NCBI GenBank assembly: GCA_044355095.1
Contig: JBIKYT010000045.1
Coordinates: 1 to 16,509 of the forward strand
Direction of reading: 5' to 3'
Origin: Casp-actino8 sp044355095
Lineage (GTDB): Bacteria; Actinomycetota; Acidimicrobiia; Acidimicrobiales; Ilumatobacteraceae
DNA length: 16,509 nucleotides
The notes beneath the pieces are model-generated. The model was not told the DNA's origin and made no database searches. It saw nothing but the letters and a program-made list of their open reading frames with translations. Both the position numbers and the translations under genes were made by a program. Of the stretch, positions 1 to 6,862 are shown piece by piece (position 1 is the first letter of the stretch; each line of letters begins with the position of its first letter).

Positions 1-60
1 TTCAATATCATCAACCCCAACGCAACTCGCTCATGCGGTTGCGGCCAGTCATTCAGCTGA
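1..60 (+). CDS. A-type Fe-S cluster carrier (IscA/ErpA/HesB family), C-terminal 19 residues
   Basis: Only the last 19 codons and the TGA stop (58-60) lie in the window; the 5' part is to the left. The translated end reads F-N-I-I-N-P-N-A-T-R-S-C-G-C-G-Q-S-F-S. This is the hallmark C-terminus of A-type carriers: an N-P-N-A stretch followed by C-G-C-G, whose two cysteines help bind the Fe-S cluster handed to apo-proteins in the cytoplasm. The family is clear from this motif alone. Which member it is (ErpA, IscA or SufA) cannot be told from the fragment. It converges with the thioredoxin-fold gene, leaving 12 bases between the stops. An Fe-S assembly factor close to an Fe-S/molybdenum enzyme fits functionally, but that link is inference. 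Confidence 0.9.
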   Translation, partial: FNIINPNATRSCGCGQSFS

Positions 61-72
61 ACTAGTCGGTAG

Positions 73-969
73 TTACGCCAGAACTTGGCGAACTTCGTCG
101 GGGTGCCACACACCTTCGAATCGATGAGTAATCACGCCCGAAGCGTCGGTCACCCAAAGCACAGGCTCAAAGGTTAAATTCATCGCGTCAACTACAGGTG
201 TTGTCGTTGTTGCAGTTTCGTCGGCATAAACATCGGCGTGAATAAAGATCACATCGCTGAAATCATTCGCGACTTCAATGAGACCGTCGAGAACTGGTGC
301 ACAAACTCCAGTCTGGCAATGAGCTGGTGTGCCCACCATGAAAACAATTCTTTTTCCTGTTGCTAATGCATCGGTGAGTGTCATCTCATGGAATGGGCAG
401 GGGACCGGGAGACGCGTGCAGTAGGGCTCAACGCCGCGATGGTCACTCACAGTTGGAGTATCAAATGCTGGCAATGACTCATCAACATTGACAACGACGA
501 GATTTTGAGGATCACGAATTTGGAACGCCGCACCGTCGGCTGGTCCACCCTCGACAATGAGCGAGTACATGGCAACGTCATTTGCCTCGGCTTCAAAAAC
601 CCAAAACGGTGCAGTGCCTTCCCCGAGCCATCGACGTTGAGCAACGAGGTCATCAACGACGAGTGAGTTATCGAGGTAGTTCAAAACTTTGCCGTTGAGA
701 GTTTCTGGGCCCTTCATCAGTAACCCGTCTTTGTCGGCGAGTGACACGGGGAGCCGAACTCGGCCCGGTCCAAGTTGATCGGGAACCCAACGTTGCACGA
801 TCGCCATATCGCCCGCAATTGGACCGTCAAGCGGATTCCCGGGAGTTGATCCACCGCATGCACTCATGAGACGTGACAGTCCGATCGCCGAAACGCCAAC
901 GGTGCCAACTTTGAACAAGTTGCGGCGATTTCCACTCCAGATATTGCTACTCCAAGTATTTGCGGCCAT
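73..969 (-). CDS. Tat-signal/lipoprotein with C-terminal thioredoxin-like domain
   Basis: A 298-residue protein. The frame stays open to 1317, but that extension overlaps the divergent Fe-S/Mo gene, so the ATG at 969 is preferred. A possible -10 box TACGGT (976-981) lies 6 bases upstream, which would fit a leaderless transcript. The N-terminus has a twin-arginine motif (R15-R16-N-L-F-K), a hydrophobic stretch and a lipobox-like L-M-S-A-C with C38, suggesting Tat export and lipid anchoring. Residues about 60-170 look like an extracytoplasmic beta-rich domain. Residues about 195-298 look like a thioredoxin fold: beta strand R-I-V-F-M-V, then C218-x4-C223 (P-A-H-C-Q-T-G-V-C), helix, strands and a later cis-Pro-like E-P-V-L-W. 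The cysteines are four residues apart instead of the classical CxxC, so oxidoreductase activity is likely but unproven. Two more cysteines (C184, C191) may form a structural pair. Confidence 0.75.
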   Translation of the reverse strand: MAANTWSSNIWSGNRRNLFKVGTVGVSAIGLSRLMSACGGSTPGNPLDGPIAGDMAIVQRWVPDQLGPGRVRLPVSLADKDGLLMKGPETLNGKVLNYLDNSLVVDDLVAQRRWLGEGTAPFWVFEAEANDVAMYSLIVEGGPADGAAFQIRDPQNLVVVNVDESLPAFDTPTVSDHRGVEPYCTRLPVPCPFHEMTLTDALATGKRIVFMVGTPAHCQTGVCAPVLDGLIEVANDFSDVIFIHADVYADETATTTTPVVDAMNLTFEPVLWVTDASGVITHRFEGVWHPDEVRQVLA

Positions 970-1029
970 GGCTAGACCGTAGTTGTTGCAATGTTGGTTG
1001 CGGACATCAAGTAAATGTGACAATGGAGT

Positions 1030-2565
1030 ATGGCCAATGTTTCCTTCACACTCAACGGGACTGCGGTTTCGGTTGACTCGCAGGGAACATTGTTGACCGC
1101 ATTGCGTGATCACCTGCGAATTCCGTCGGTCAAAGACGGATGTGCGCCACAAGGTCAGTGTGGATGCTGCACGGTTTGGGTTGATGGGGAACCACGAGTT
1201 TCGTGTGTGACTCCTGTGCAGCGAGTTGATGGGCGCGTCGTTACGACAGTCGAAGGACTTGATGTTGATGTACGTCAAGCATGGGGCGAAGCGATGTGCG
1301 CTACCGGTGGAAGCCAATGTGGTTTTTGTACGCCGGGCATCATCATGCGATTAGAAGCCGGAAAAGATTTGTTGGCCCATATGTGCCGTTGTACTGGGTG
1401 GCAAACAATTCATGAGGCAGTGCGGGTCCGGCGAGGTGAAGTGGTGTTGCCAACCTCGCTTGAACGCGATCTCGGCAATGCACAACGGCGAGCCGAGATT
1501 GAAGGCCGTGCGCCACAAGTTGTTGGACCGCTAGTCGCATTGGGAGCTGGTGGATTCGCCGACGATATTGCGCCTCATGATGCACTTGTTGCGGTTCCAT
1601 CTGTTTCAGGTGAATGGTTTGTTGGTGAAACAACGGCTGATGCGCGTCGTGCCGCGGCAACTGTGCAAGGTCGAAAATCAAGTCTCGGACTTTCATATCC
1701 TGTTGATTTTTCCGTCGACTTCTCGTCTCCTTCATTCGTACACACTTTGCAAACAACATGGGTTGAGCCGGCCTACCTTGAGCCCGATGCAGTGTGGTGT
1801 CAACCTGGCGGCAAACCAGTGGGACCTTTGTTGAATGGCGGAGCCTTTGGTGCTAAGTCCATCACGAGTGAGCTAGCGCTTGAACTTCAAGAAGTTGCTC
1901 GACGTTTAGCGAATGAACATCAACGTCCCGTGCGAGTGGTGTTGGCGCGAGAAGATGTCGTTCGTCGTTCACCCAAGCGGCCACCGATGGCGCTCGGCGT
2001 TCACTCTGACGGTAGCGGTGAAGTTTGGGTGGCGCGCACTTCGGGAATCGCTCACTTGATCAGTAGTTATGCACCTGATTGGACGTTGCATGAAGTTGAT
2101 GTCGATGGCCCAGCAACTGCAGTCGAAGTTCGGGCAGCGGGATGGGCCGAAATTGCGGTGATGAAATCTTCAGTCAGTGCTGTCACTGAATGGGGTGATT
2201 ACGTAGTTGCGCCCGAAGGTGCTCAAGCTTGGGCGCGCGTTGACAAAGACGGGATTCAGGTACGTGTTCAGTGTGGGCGCGTTCTTGATGAGACTGTGCT
2301 GCGCTCGTATTGCATTGGTGCTGCGCATATGGCGCTCGGATGGGTTCGTAGCGAAGGAATTGCTGTCAATGAAAATGGCGAGCCAGTTGATCTCACGATT
2401 CGATCTTTTGGTGTGATTCGCGCGGTGGACACTCCAGCGATTGAGATTGAGTTAGTGGCGAGCGATGACCCGGCAGTGAACGGAAGTGATGCAGTGTTTG
2501 CCGCAGTTGCCGCAGCTACTTGGCGGGCTGCTGGATTTCCAGCGCAGTGGCCATGTCAGCGTTGA
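1030..2565 (+). CDS. Single-chain [2Fe-2S]/molybdenum hydroxylase (xanthine dehydrogenase family), condensed form
   Basis: A 511-residue protein that fuses what are normally separate subunits or larger domains. Residues 1-65 are a plant-type ferredoxin domain with C38, C44, C47 and C59. Residues 90-130 hold the second [2Fe-2S] motif, Q-C-G-F-C (C97, C100) and M-C-R-C-T-G-W (C119, C121), but the linker between them is shorter than usual. A short hammerhead-like segment follows (G-G-F-A-D-D-I), then pieces of the molybdenum-cofactor domain: A-Y-L-E-P, G-G-A-F-G-A-K, V-R-V-V-L-A-R-E-D, and a C-terminal I-G-A-A-H-M-A-L-G. Canonical large subunits are about 750 residues; here only about 360 are left. 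The G-x-G-E catalytic motif near the C-terminus is not evident; G-S-D-A-V stands there. No FAD domain is present. The substrate is unknown. Start: GGAG sits only one base before the ATG, too close for a normal ribosome site, so the start is moderately certain. Confidence 0.75.
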   Translation: MANVSFTLNGTAVSVDSQGTLLTALRDHLRIPSVKDGCAPQGQCGCCTVWVDGEPRVSCVTPVQRVDGRVVTTVEGLDVDVRQAWGEAMCATGGSQCGFCTPGIIMRLEAGKDLLAHMCRCTGWQTIHEAVRVRRGEVVLPTSLERDLGNAQRRAEIEGRAPQVVGPLVALGAGGFADDIAPHDALVAVPSVSGEWFVGETTADARRAAATVQGRKSSLGLSYPVDFSVDFSSPSFVHTLQTTWVEPAYLEPDAVWCQPGGKPVGPLLNGGAFGAKSITSELALELQEVARRLANEHQRPVRVVLAREDVVRRSPKRPPMALGVHSDGSGEVWVARTSGIAHLISSYAPDWTLHEVDVDGPATAVEVRAAGWAEIAVMKSSVSAVTEWGDYVVAPEGAQAWARVDKDGIQVRVQCGRVLDETVLRSYCIGAAHMALGWVRSEGIAVNENGEPVDLTIRSFGVIRAVDTPAIEIELVASDDPAVNGSDAVFAAVAAATWRAAGFPAQWPCQR

Positions 2566-2566
2566 C

Positions 2567-3229
2567 TTAACCCCAAAATTTGGTAGCCGCAAAGAAGAGA
2601 CTGTTGATTGTAAAAATCGCTGAAATCATCACCATGTAGTTCTTGCGGAACATTTGATGCATCTCAGTTCTTAGTTCGGCGATTTCAAGTCGAACGTCCG
2701 CGATGTCGCCTTTGAGTTCGCCGCGGAGGTCGGCGATGTCGCCTTTGAGTTCGGCACGTAGAGAAGCGTTTTCGGCTCGGAGGTCGGCGATGTCGCCTTT
2801 GAGTTCGCCGCGGAGGTCCGCGATGTCGCCTTTGAGTTCGGCGCGGAGGTCGGCGATGTCGCCTTTGAGTTCGGCTCGGAGGTCGGCGATGTCGCCCTTG
2901 AGTTCGCCTCTCAGTGATGCGATCTCGCCGCGTAATGATACGATGTGGCCTTTGAGTTCGCCTCGTAATGATGCAATGCTGTCTTTGAGTTCGACGATGT
3001 CGCCTTTGAGTTCGGCGCGCACACCACTAATTTCAGTTCTCAGGTCGTTATGAACCTCATTGAACTGAATCTTTAGAAGGGCACTATGAAGCTCGAGGTC
3101 GGTCTTTGTTGCGACGTCTTCCCAAACGCTGGTCGGTAAAAGTGTCATCAGCGTGTCTGCCTCCTTTCGACCAAATTTTTCGGTCGCCACTAGATACAAG
3201 TCTTGTCGTTTGCTCTCGTCAATTGCCAT
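2567..3229 (-). CDS. Coiled-coil protein with hendecad repeats and C-terminal membrane segment (DUF1640/CCDC90-like)
   Basis: A 220-residue protein, starting at ATG 3229 because GAAAGG sits 7 bases upstream; the frame is open 22 codons further but has no better site. Residues 1-45 form a small N-terminal domain (L-Y-L-V-A-T-E-K-F-G ... L-P-T-S-V-W-E-D-V-A-T-K-T-D-L) seen in many actinobacterial proteins of this kind. Residues 60-190 are a long charged coiled coil built from repeats such as L-R-A-E-L-K-G-D-I-A-D. The spacing is 11 residues, or 18 (11 plus 7), which implies a coiled coil with mixed hendecad and heptad phase. Residues 198-216 are hydrophobic and should form one membrane helix, so it is tail-anchored with the coil most likely in the cytoplasm. 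The architecture resembles DUF1640 proteins; no activity is known. It converges with the Fe-S/Mo gene, with one base between the stops. Confidence 0.75.
   Translation of the reverse strand: MAIDESKRQDLYLVATEKFGRKEADTLMTLLPTSVWEDVATKTDLELHSALLKIQFNEVHNDLRTEISGVRAELKGDIVELKDSIASLRGELKGHIVSLRGEIASLRGELKGDIADLRAELKGDIADLRAELKGDIADLRGELKGDIADLRAENASLRAELKGDIADLRGELKGDIADVRLEIAELRTEMHQMFRKNYMVMISAIFTINSLFFAATKFWG
2702..3014. repeat. Tandem in-frame 33-nt repeats inside the coiled-coil gene
   Basis: The near-identical core GATGTCGCCTTTGAGTTCG begins at 2702, 2735, 2789, 2822, 2855 and 2888 (one mismatch), 2942 (one mismatch) and 2996. Spacings are 33 or 54 bases, that is 11 or 18 codons. All changes keep frame, so the array reflects coding repeats that can expand or contract without frameshift, not a CRISPR. 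Confidence 0.9.
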
Positions 3230-3312
3230 TCTGATGCCTTTCAGTTGTTCAGTCAATGAGGTGTGGCGATCAGAACTCATATAGCGGTGAGCCAAGTGGC
3301 GATTTTGACAAC

Positions 3313-3318
3313 TAACAT
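3313..3318 (+). promoter_or_regulatory. Possible -10 box of ridA (leaderless start)
   Basis: TAACAT matches TANNNT and lies 7 bases before the ATG at 3326, the spacing expected when transcription starts at or next to the start codon. No ribosome site of convincing quality precedes the ATG. No good -35 box is visible, so this is tentative. The 96-base gap 3230-3325 is the divergent promoter region shared with the coiled-coil gene. Confidence 0.3.
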
Positions 3319-3325
3319 TCGGGGC

Positions 3326-3850
3326 ATGGCAAAAACTTCCGCACCTAAGCCCCTCGGTCCGTATACCCCTGTCGTTCGCGCCGGCGATTGGGTGATTGTG
3401 TCAGGCCAACTTGGCATCAAAGACGGCGTCTTGGTTCCCGGCGGTGTCGCTGGCCAAACCACACAGGCCGTGAAGAACCTCAAAGAGCGATTAAAGGAGG
3501 CCGGGGTCAGCATTCATGACATCGCCAAAACCTTGTGCTTCTTGACCGACATGGACACTTTCGCCACGTTTAACGAGGCATATGTCGCCGGCTTTGATGG
3601 GGCCCGTCCGGCCCGTTCAACGATTGGCGTCGCGGCGCTTCCATTTGGTGGAGCAGTCGAGATTGAAGCCTGGGCATATAAGCCACTCGCGCCAGCCAAA
3701 AAGGCGGCCGAGAAGAAGGCTCCCGCGAAGAAAGCAGCGGCAAAGAAGACGGTGACCAAGAAGGCCGTTGCGAAAAAGGCGCCGGCTAAGAAGTCGCCAG
3801 CCAAAAAAGTCACGGCAAAGAAGTCGGCGACTCGCCGCACCAAGAAGTAG
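3326..3850 (+). CDS. RidA-family protein with Ala-Lys-Lys-rich C-terminal tail
   Basis: A 174-residue protein. Residues 1-120 are a complete RidA/YjgF/UK114 domain (P-L-G-P-Y-T-P at the start, L-P-F-G-G-A-V-E-I-E near the end). The family conserved arginine is present (R97 in A-R-P-A-R-S-T-I-G-V) and so is the acidic residue in V-E-I-E. RidA enzymes hydrolyse reactive enamines/imines released by PLP enzymes. Residues 121-174 are an added tail of repeated A-K-K/P-A-K-K units ending R-R-T-K-K, like the tails of histone H1 or mycobacterial HupB, and may bind nucleic acid or other polyanions. ATG 3326 is chosen over 3263 because the domain begins right after it. The small membrane-protein gene follows after 9 bases and a PLP decarboxylase lies 203 bases further on, consistent with a role in imine clearance. 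Deaminase activity is predicted, not shown. Confidence 0.88.
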   Translation: MAKTSAPKPLGPYTPVVRAGDWVIVSGQLGIKDGVLVPGGVAGQTTQAVKNLKERLKEAGVSIHDIAKTLCFLTDMDTFATFNEAYVAGFDGARPARSTIGVAALPFGGAVEIEAWAYKPLAPAKKAAEKKAPAKKAAAKKTVTKKAVAKKAPAKKSPAKKVTAKKSATRRTKK

Positions 3851-3859
3851 GTTTTGATC

Positions 3860-4015
3860 ATGTCAGGTGCAGTGATTCTCATGATCGTCCTTCTCGGATT
3901 TCCCATCATCTTTGGTTTGTCAATGGCGGGATTGGCAGCGTTGCTTGGTCATCTGTTGTGGAAAGACGGCGAAATTCGCAACGAGGGCAGCGAGCTGCTC
4001 GATCTCAACACCTGA
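3860..4015 (+). CDS. Small membrane protein, 51 residues
   Basis: The ATG at 3860 opens a 51-codon frame ending in TGA at 4013-4015. Residues 3-33 are strongly hydrophobic (V-I-L-M-I-V-L-L-G-F-P-I-I-F-G-L) and could form one long or two short membrane helices. They are followed by a charged tail (W-K-D-G-E-I-R-N-E-G). It starts 9 bases after the ridA stop, so it is probably in the same transcript. No ribosome site better than a short GATC-type stretch is seen, which suits coupling to ridA translation. I do not recognise the family. Its coding nature rests on the long hydrophobic run, the charged end and the tight fit between neighbours. Confidence 0.6.
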   Translation: MSGAVILMIVLLGFPIIFGLSMAGLAALLGHLLWKDGEIRNEGSELLDLNT

Positions 4016-4051
4016 CGCTGTTGACTGCGTCAGTCGTCAGCGAAGGCTGAC
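4012..4051 (+). promoter_or_regulatory. Two back-to-back hairpins between the small membrane gene and the decarboxylase
   Basis: Hairpin 1 pairs CTGACGC (4012-4018) with GCGTCAG (4027-4033) around an 8-base loop. Hairpin 2 pairs GTCAGC (4036-4041) with GCTGAC (4046-4051) around GAAG. The decarboxylase's likely ribosome site GAAGG (4042-4046) sits in the loop and first stem base of hairpin 2, 7 bases before ATG 4054. There is no T tract, so an intrinsic terminator is unlikely; a translation-control or processing element is possible. Confidence 0.45.
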
Positions 4052-4053
4052 TC

Positions 4054-5460
4054 ATGGTTGGAATGCACACACCCGACGCTGAAATGGCTCGGCTTGCCAG
4101 CAAAGCTCTTTTGTATTCAATTGACCGCATTCGTATTGACCCGCCACCGTTGGGTGCGCCGCGACCCTATGAAGAATTGCTTGAATCTGTTGGACAGACG
4201 ATTACCAAAGAGGGAATAACCGGGGCAGAGGCTTTACGGCTTTTCACTGAAGTTCTAGCACCCTCGTCGATTTCAGTTGACCATCCAAAATTTCTGTCTT
4301 TCGTTCCAGGTGCACCGACTGAGGCGTCAATCATTTTTGACATGGTCGTTTCGGCCGCCAGTATCTATGCAGGTTCGTGGCTTGAAGGTGCGGGATCGGT
4401 CTTTGCCGAGAATCAAGCATTGCGTTGGATTGCTGATCTCGCTGATTTTCCGGACTCTGCTGGCGGAGTATTTGTCAGCGGAGGAACCGCCGGAAACATG
4501 TCTGCTTTGATTGCAGGTCGTCATTGGTGGCGTTCGCGCAATGAAGGTCGTCACGACCACACGCGTGGACTCATCATCGCATCCAAAGGTGCACATTCGT
4601 CAGTCGCTCAAGCAGCACGGGCGATGGATGCTGATGTGTTGTTAGTACCAGCCGATGAACGTGGTCGTTTAGTGGGCACAGCACTTCGCGCAACAGTTGA
4701 TGCGATGTCGCAGGCTGACCGTGATCGTTTGTTTGCAATCGTTGCGACATGTGGAACAACCAACCTTGGTGTTATTGATGAGTTATCGGTAGTCGCCGAT
4801 GTCGCACAAGAACTCAACGTGTGGTTTCACGTTGACGGTGCCTATGGCGCTGCTGGTTTATGCGCGCCGAGTGTGCGACACAAGTACATCGGAATTGAAC
4901 GAGCCGACAGTTTCATTGTTGATCCGCATAAATGGTTATTTGGGCCATATGACAGTTGTGCATTGATCTACCGCAATGTTCATGATGGACCGAGGGCACA
5001 CACGCAACATGCTGAATACTTAGACGTTTTGCACAGCGAAGTTGATGAATCGCAACCATGGCTTGAAATGAATCCGGCCGATATGGCTCATCATCTCAGC
5101 CGCCGGGCGAGGGGATTGCCACTGTGGTTCAGTTTGGCTACCCACGGCACCGATGCTTACGCCGACGCTGTTGAACGCACTCTCAAAGTCACACAACAAG
5201 GTGCCGAAGAAATTCATGCACGTCCGTACCTTGAGTTACTTCTTGAACCCGATCTGAGTATTTTGGTTTTCCGCCGTCTTGGTTGGACTCCAGAGGATTA
5301 TCAACAATGGAGCGATCAGCAGTTGTATTCAGGTGAATCCTTTATCGTTCCGAGTTCGTGGAACGGTGAAACAGTTCTGCGCTTTTGCATTGTGAATCCG
5401 CGAACACGACGACAGCATCTCATCGAAATTCTTGATTCATTGGCACCGGAGGAATCGTGA
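4054..5460 (+). CDS. PLP-dependent group II amino-acid decarboxylase
   Basis: A 468-residue protein of the family of aromatic-amino-acid, glutamate and diaminobutyrate decarboxylases, all about 450-500 residues. Hallmarks in order: V-S-G-G-T-A-G-N-M-S (141-150) for phosphate binding; K-G-A-H181-S-S, the histidine that stacks on PLP; A-T-C-G-T-T-N-L-G-V-I-D (231-242); H-V-D261-G-A-Y-G, the aspartate that pairs with the pyridine nitrogen; and D-P-H-K293-W-L-F, the Schiff-base lysine. The following P-Y-D-S-C-A-L is also typical. All catalytic residues are present, so it should be active, releasing CO2 and an amine; the substrate cannot be read from sequence. ATG 4054 has GAAGG 7 bases upstream; ATG 4063 is an alternative. 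Its TGA overlaps the GTG of the next gene, and GGAGG for that gene lies in its last codons, so the two are translated together. Confidence 0.88.
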   Translation: MVGMHTPDAEMARLASKALLYSIDRIRIDPPPLGAPRPYEELLESVGQTITKEGITGAEALRLFTEVLAPSSISVDHPKFLSFVPGAPTEASIIFDMVVSAASIYAGSWLEGAGSVFAENQALRWIADLADFPDSAGGVFVSGGTAGNMSALIAGRHWWRSRNEGRHDHTRGLIIASKGAHSSVAQAARAMDADVLLVPADERGRLVGTALRATVDAMSQADRDRLFAIVATCGTTNLGVIDELSVVADVAQELNVWFHVDGAYGAAGLCAPSVRHKYIGIERADSFIVDPHKWLFGPYDSCALIYRNVHDGPRAHTQHAEYLDVLHSEVDESQPWLEMNPADMAHHLSRRARGLPLWFSLATHGTDAYADAVERTLKVTQQGAEEIHARPYLELLLEPDLSILVFRRLGWTPEDYQQWSDQQLYSGESFIVPSSWNGETVLRFCIVNPRTRRQHLIEILDSLAPEES

Positions 5461-6851
5461 GCACGACGAACAACATCACAGGCAACACAGCCGATCTTTT
5501 AATTGAAAATGCTTTAGTCGTCGCAACAGTTGACGACGCTCGGCGCGAACTTAAAGGTGGTTGGGTTGCAATTACCAATGGTTTGATCAGCGGGGTTGGC
5601 TCATCGTTAGATGCAAAGCCGATTGCTCAAGAAAAACTTGATGCGACTGATTGTTTGGTCACTCCAGGTTTAGTGAACACTCACCACCACATGTATCAAA
5701 ACCTCACTCGTGCCTATCCTCCTATGACAGATAAGCCGTTGTTTGGTTGGTTGCAATCGCTTTATCCGTTGTGGCGAGCTATTGACGAAGAGGCCGTCTA
5801 TGTGAGTGCATATGTTGGGCTCGCCGAACTCGCACTATCTGGATGTACAACCAGTACTGATCATCTGTATTTGCATCCTCACGGGGCTGGCGATTTATTG
5901 ACTGCCGAAATTCGCGCTGCTCAAGAACTCGGAATGCGCTTTCACCCGACCCGTGGCTCAATGTCGTTGTCACAAAAAGATGGGGGCTTGCCACCCGATG
6001 ATGTCGTTTCGGATGACGACGAAATTTTGGCTGCAAGTCAGTTGGCCGTCGAGCGTCACCATGATCGCTCGTTCGGTGCAATGGTGCGGGTGGCATTAGC
6101 TCCATGTTCGCCGTTTAGTGTCACCGAAGATTTAATGGTGCGCTCGGCTGAACTCGCTGAAAAACTAGATGTGCGTCTGCATACCCACTTTGCCGAAAAT
6201 GCTGAAGATGACGATTTTTCTATTGCGACTTTCGGTTGCCGACCAATGGAATATCTCGAACGCACTGGCTGGTGTTCAGATCGCACGTGGGTCGCGCACT
6301 GTGTCATGCCTAATCATGATGAAGTTCATCGTTTGGGTGCGGCAGGTATTGGTGTGGCGCACTGTCCGAGTAGCAACATGATTTTGGCATCAGGTATTTC
6401 GCCAGTTGTTGATCTGCGCGCCGCTGGGGTAAAGGTCGGGCTAGGTGTGGATGGTTCGTCTTCAGCCGACTCGGCATCAATGTGGCTTGAAGCTCGTCAA
6501 GCAATGTTGCTGGCGAAGTTACGCAATGGTGCAAGTGCCGGAACTGCACGGATGTCGCTTGAGATTGCAACTCGAGGTGGAGCAGGCTGCCTAGGACGTG
6601 AAGGCGAGATAGGAGAGATCAGTGTGGGTTCTGTCGGCGACGTTGCTGTGTGGTCTCTGACTGGACCATCGTTCGCTGGCGCGATCGCCGATCCGGTTGA
6701 AGCCTGGTTGCGTTGCGGACCAGCATCGGCCAAGCACACGGTTGTTCATGGGCAAGTCGTGGTGCGCGACGGTCATTTAACGCATCCCGCACTTGATGAC
6801 ATGTTGAAGTCACATCATTCCATTAGTTCACGTATTCAACAGTTGTCCTGA
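5457..6851 (+). CDS. Metal-dependent amidohydrolase, 8-oxoguanine deaminase/AtzA-TrzN-like
   Basis: A 464-residue cytoplasmic enzyme of the amidohydrolase superfamily (chlorohydrolase/guanine deaminase branch). Metal and catalytic residues are visible: H76-x-H78 (N-T-H-H-H-M), H244 with E247 (H-T-H-F-A-E-N), H281 (V-A-H-C) and D332 (G-V-D-G-S). The N-L-T-R-A after the first motif and the F-G-W-L-Q-S-L-Y-P stretch resemble 8-oxoguanine deaminases, which turn 8-oxoguanine into urate. Triazine hydrolases and S-adenosylhomocysteine-type deaminases are close relatives, so the substrate is only probable. The start is GTG 5457, overlapping the decarboxylase stop (GTGA), with GGAGG 5 bases before it. 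The very strong site and overlap point to coupled expression. A purine role would suit the molybdenum hydroxylase at 1030, but that is inference. Confidence 0.8.
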   Translation: MSTTNNITGNTADLLIENALVVATVDDARRELKGGWVAITNGLISGVGSSLDAKPIAQEKLDATDCLVTPGLVNTHHHMYQNLTRAYPPMTDKPLFGWLQSLYPLWRAIDEEAVYVSAYVGLAELALSGCTTSTDHLYLHPHGAGDLLTAEIRAAQELGMRFHPTRGSMSLSQKDGGLPPDDVVSDDDEILAASQLAVERHHDRSFGAMVRVALAPCSPFSVTEDLMVRSAELAEKLDVRLHTHFAENAEDDDFSIATFGCRPMEYLERTGWCSDRTWVAHCVMPNHDEVHRLGAAGIGVAHCPSSNMILASGISPVVDLRAAGVKVGLGVDGSSSADSASMWLEARQAMLLAKLRNGASAGTARMSLEIATRGGAGCLGREGEIGEISVGSVGDVAVWSLTGPSFAGAIADPVEAWLRCGPASAKHTVVHGQVVVRDGHLTHPALDDMLKSHHSISSRIQQLS

Positions 6852-6862
6852 AAAAGTTGAAC

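Noticed and set aside
970..1317. N-terminal extension of the thioredoxin-fold gene up to 1317
   Set aside because: It overlaps the start of the well-supported Fe-S/Mo gene on the other strand, and the signal peptide begins cleanly at 969.
1343..1759. Minus-strand frame of 138 codons inside the Fe-S/Mo gene
   Set aside because: No recognisable domain; it lies opposite a gene with clear cysteine motifs.
2702..3014. CRISPR-like array
   Set aside because: Repeats are directly adjacent or vary by whole codons, there are no unique spacers, and the frame codes for a coiled coil.
2703..3053. Plus-strand open frame of 116 codons rich in S-P-L-S-S-A-R-R repeats
   Set aside because: It is the antisense image of the 33-nt coding repeats; the minus-strand frame has a ribosome site, a domain at each end and a membrane helix.
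3514..3909. Minus-strand frame of 131 codons with F-F-A repeats
   Set aside because: Antisense shadow of the Ala-Lys-Lys tail of RidA.
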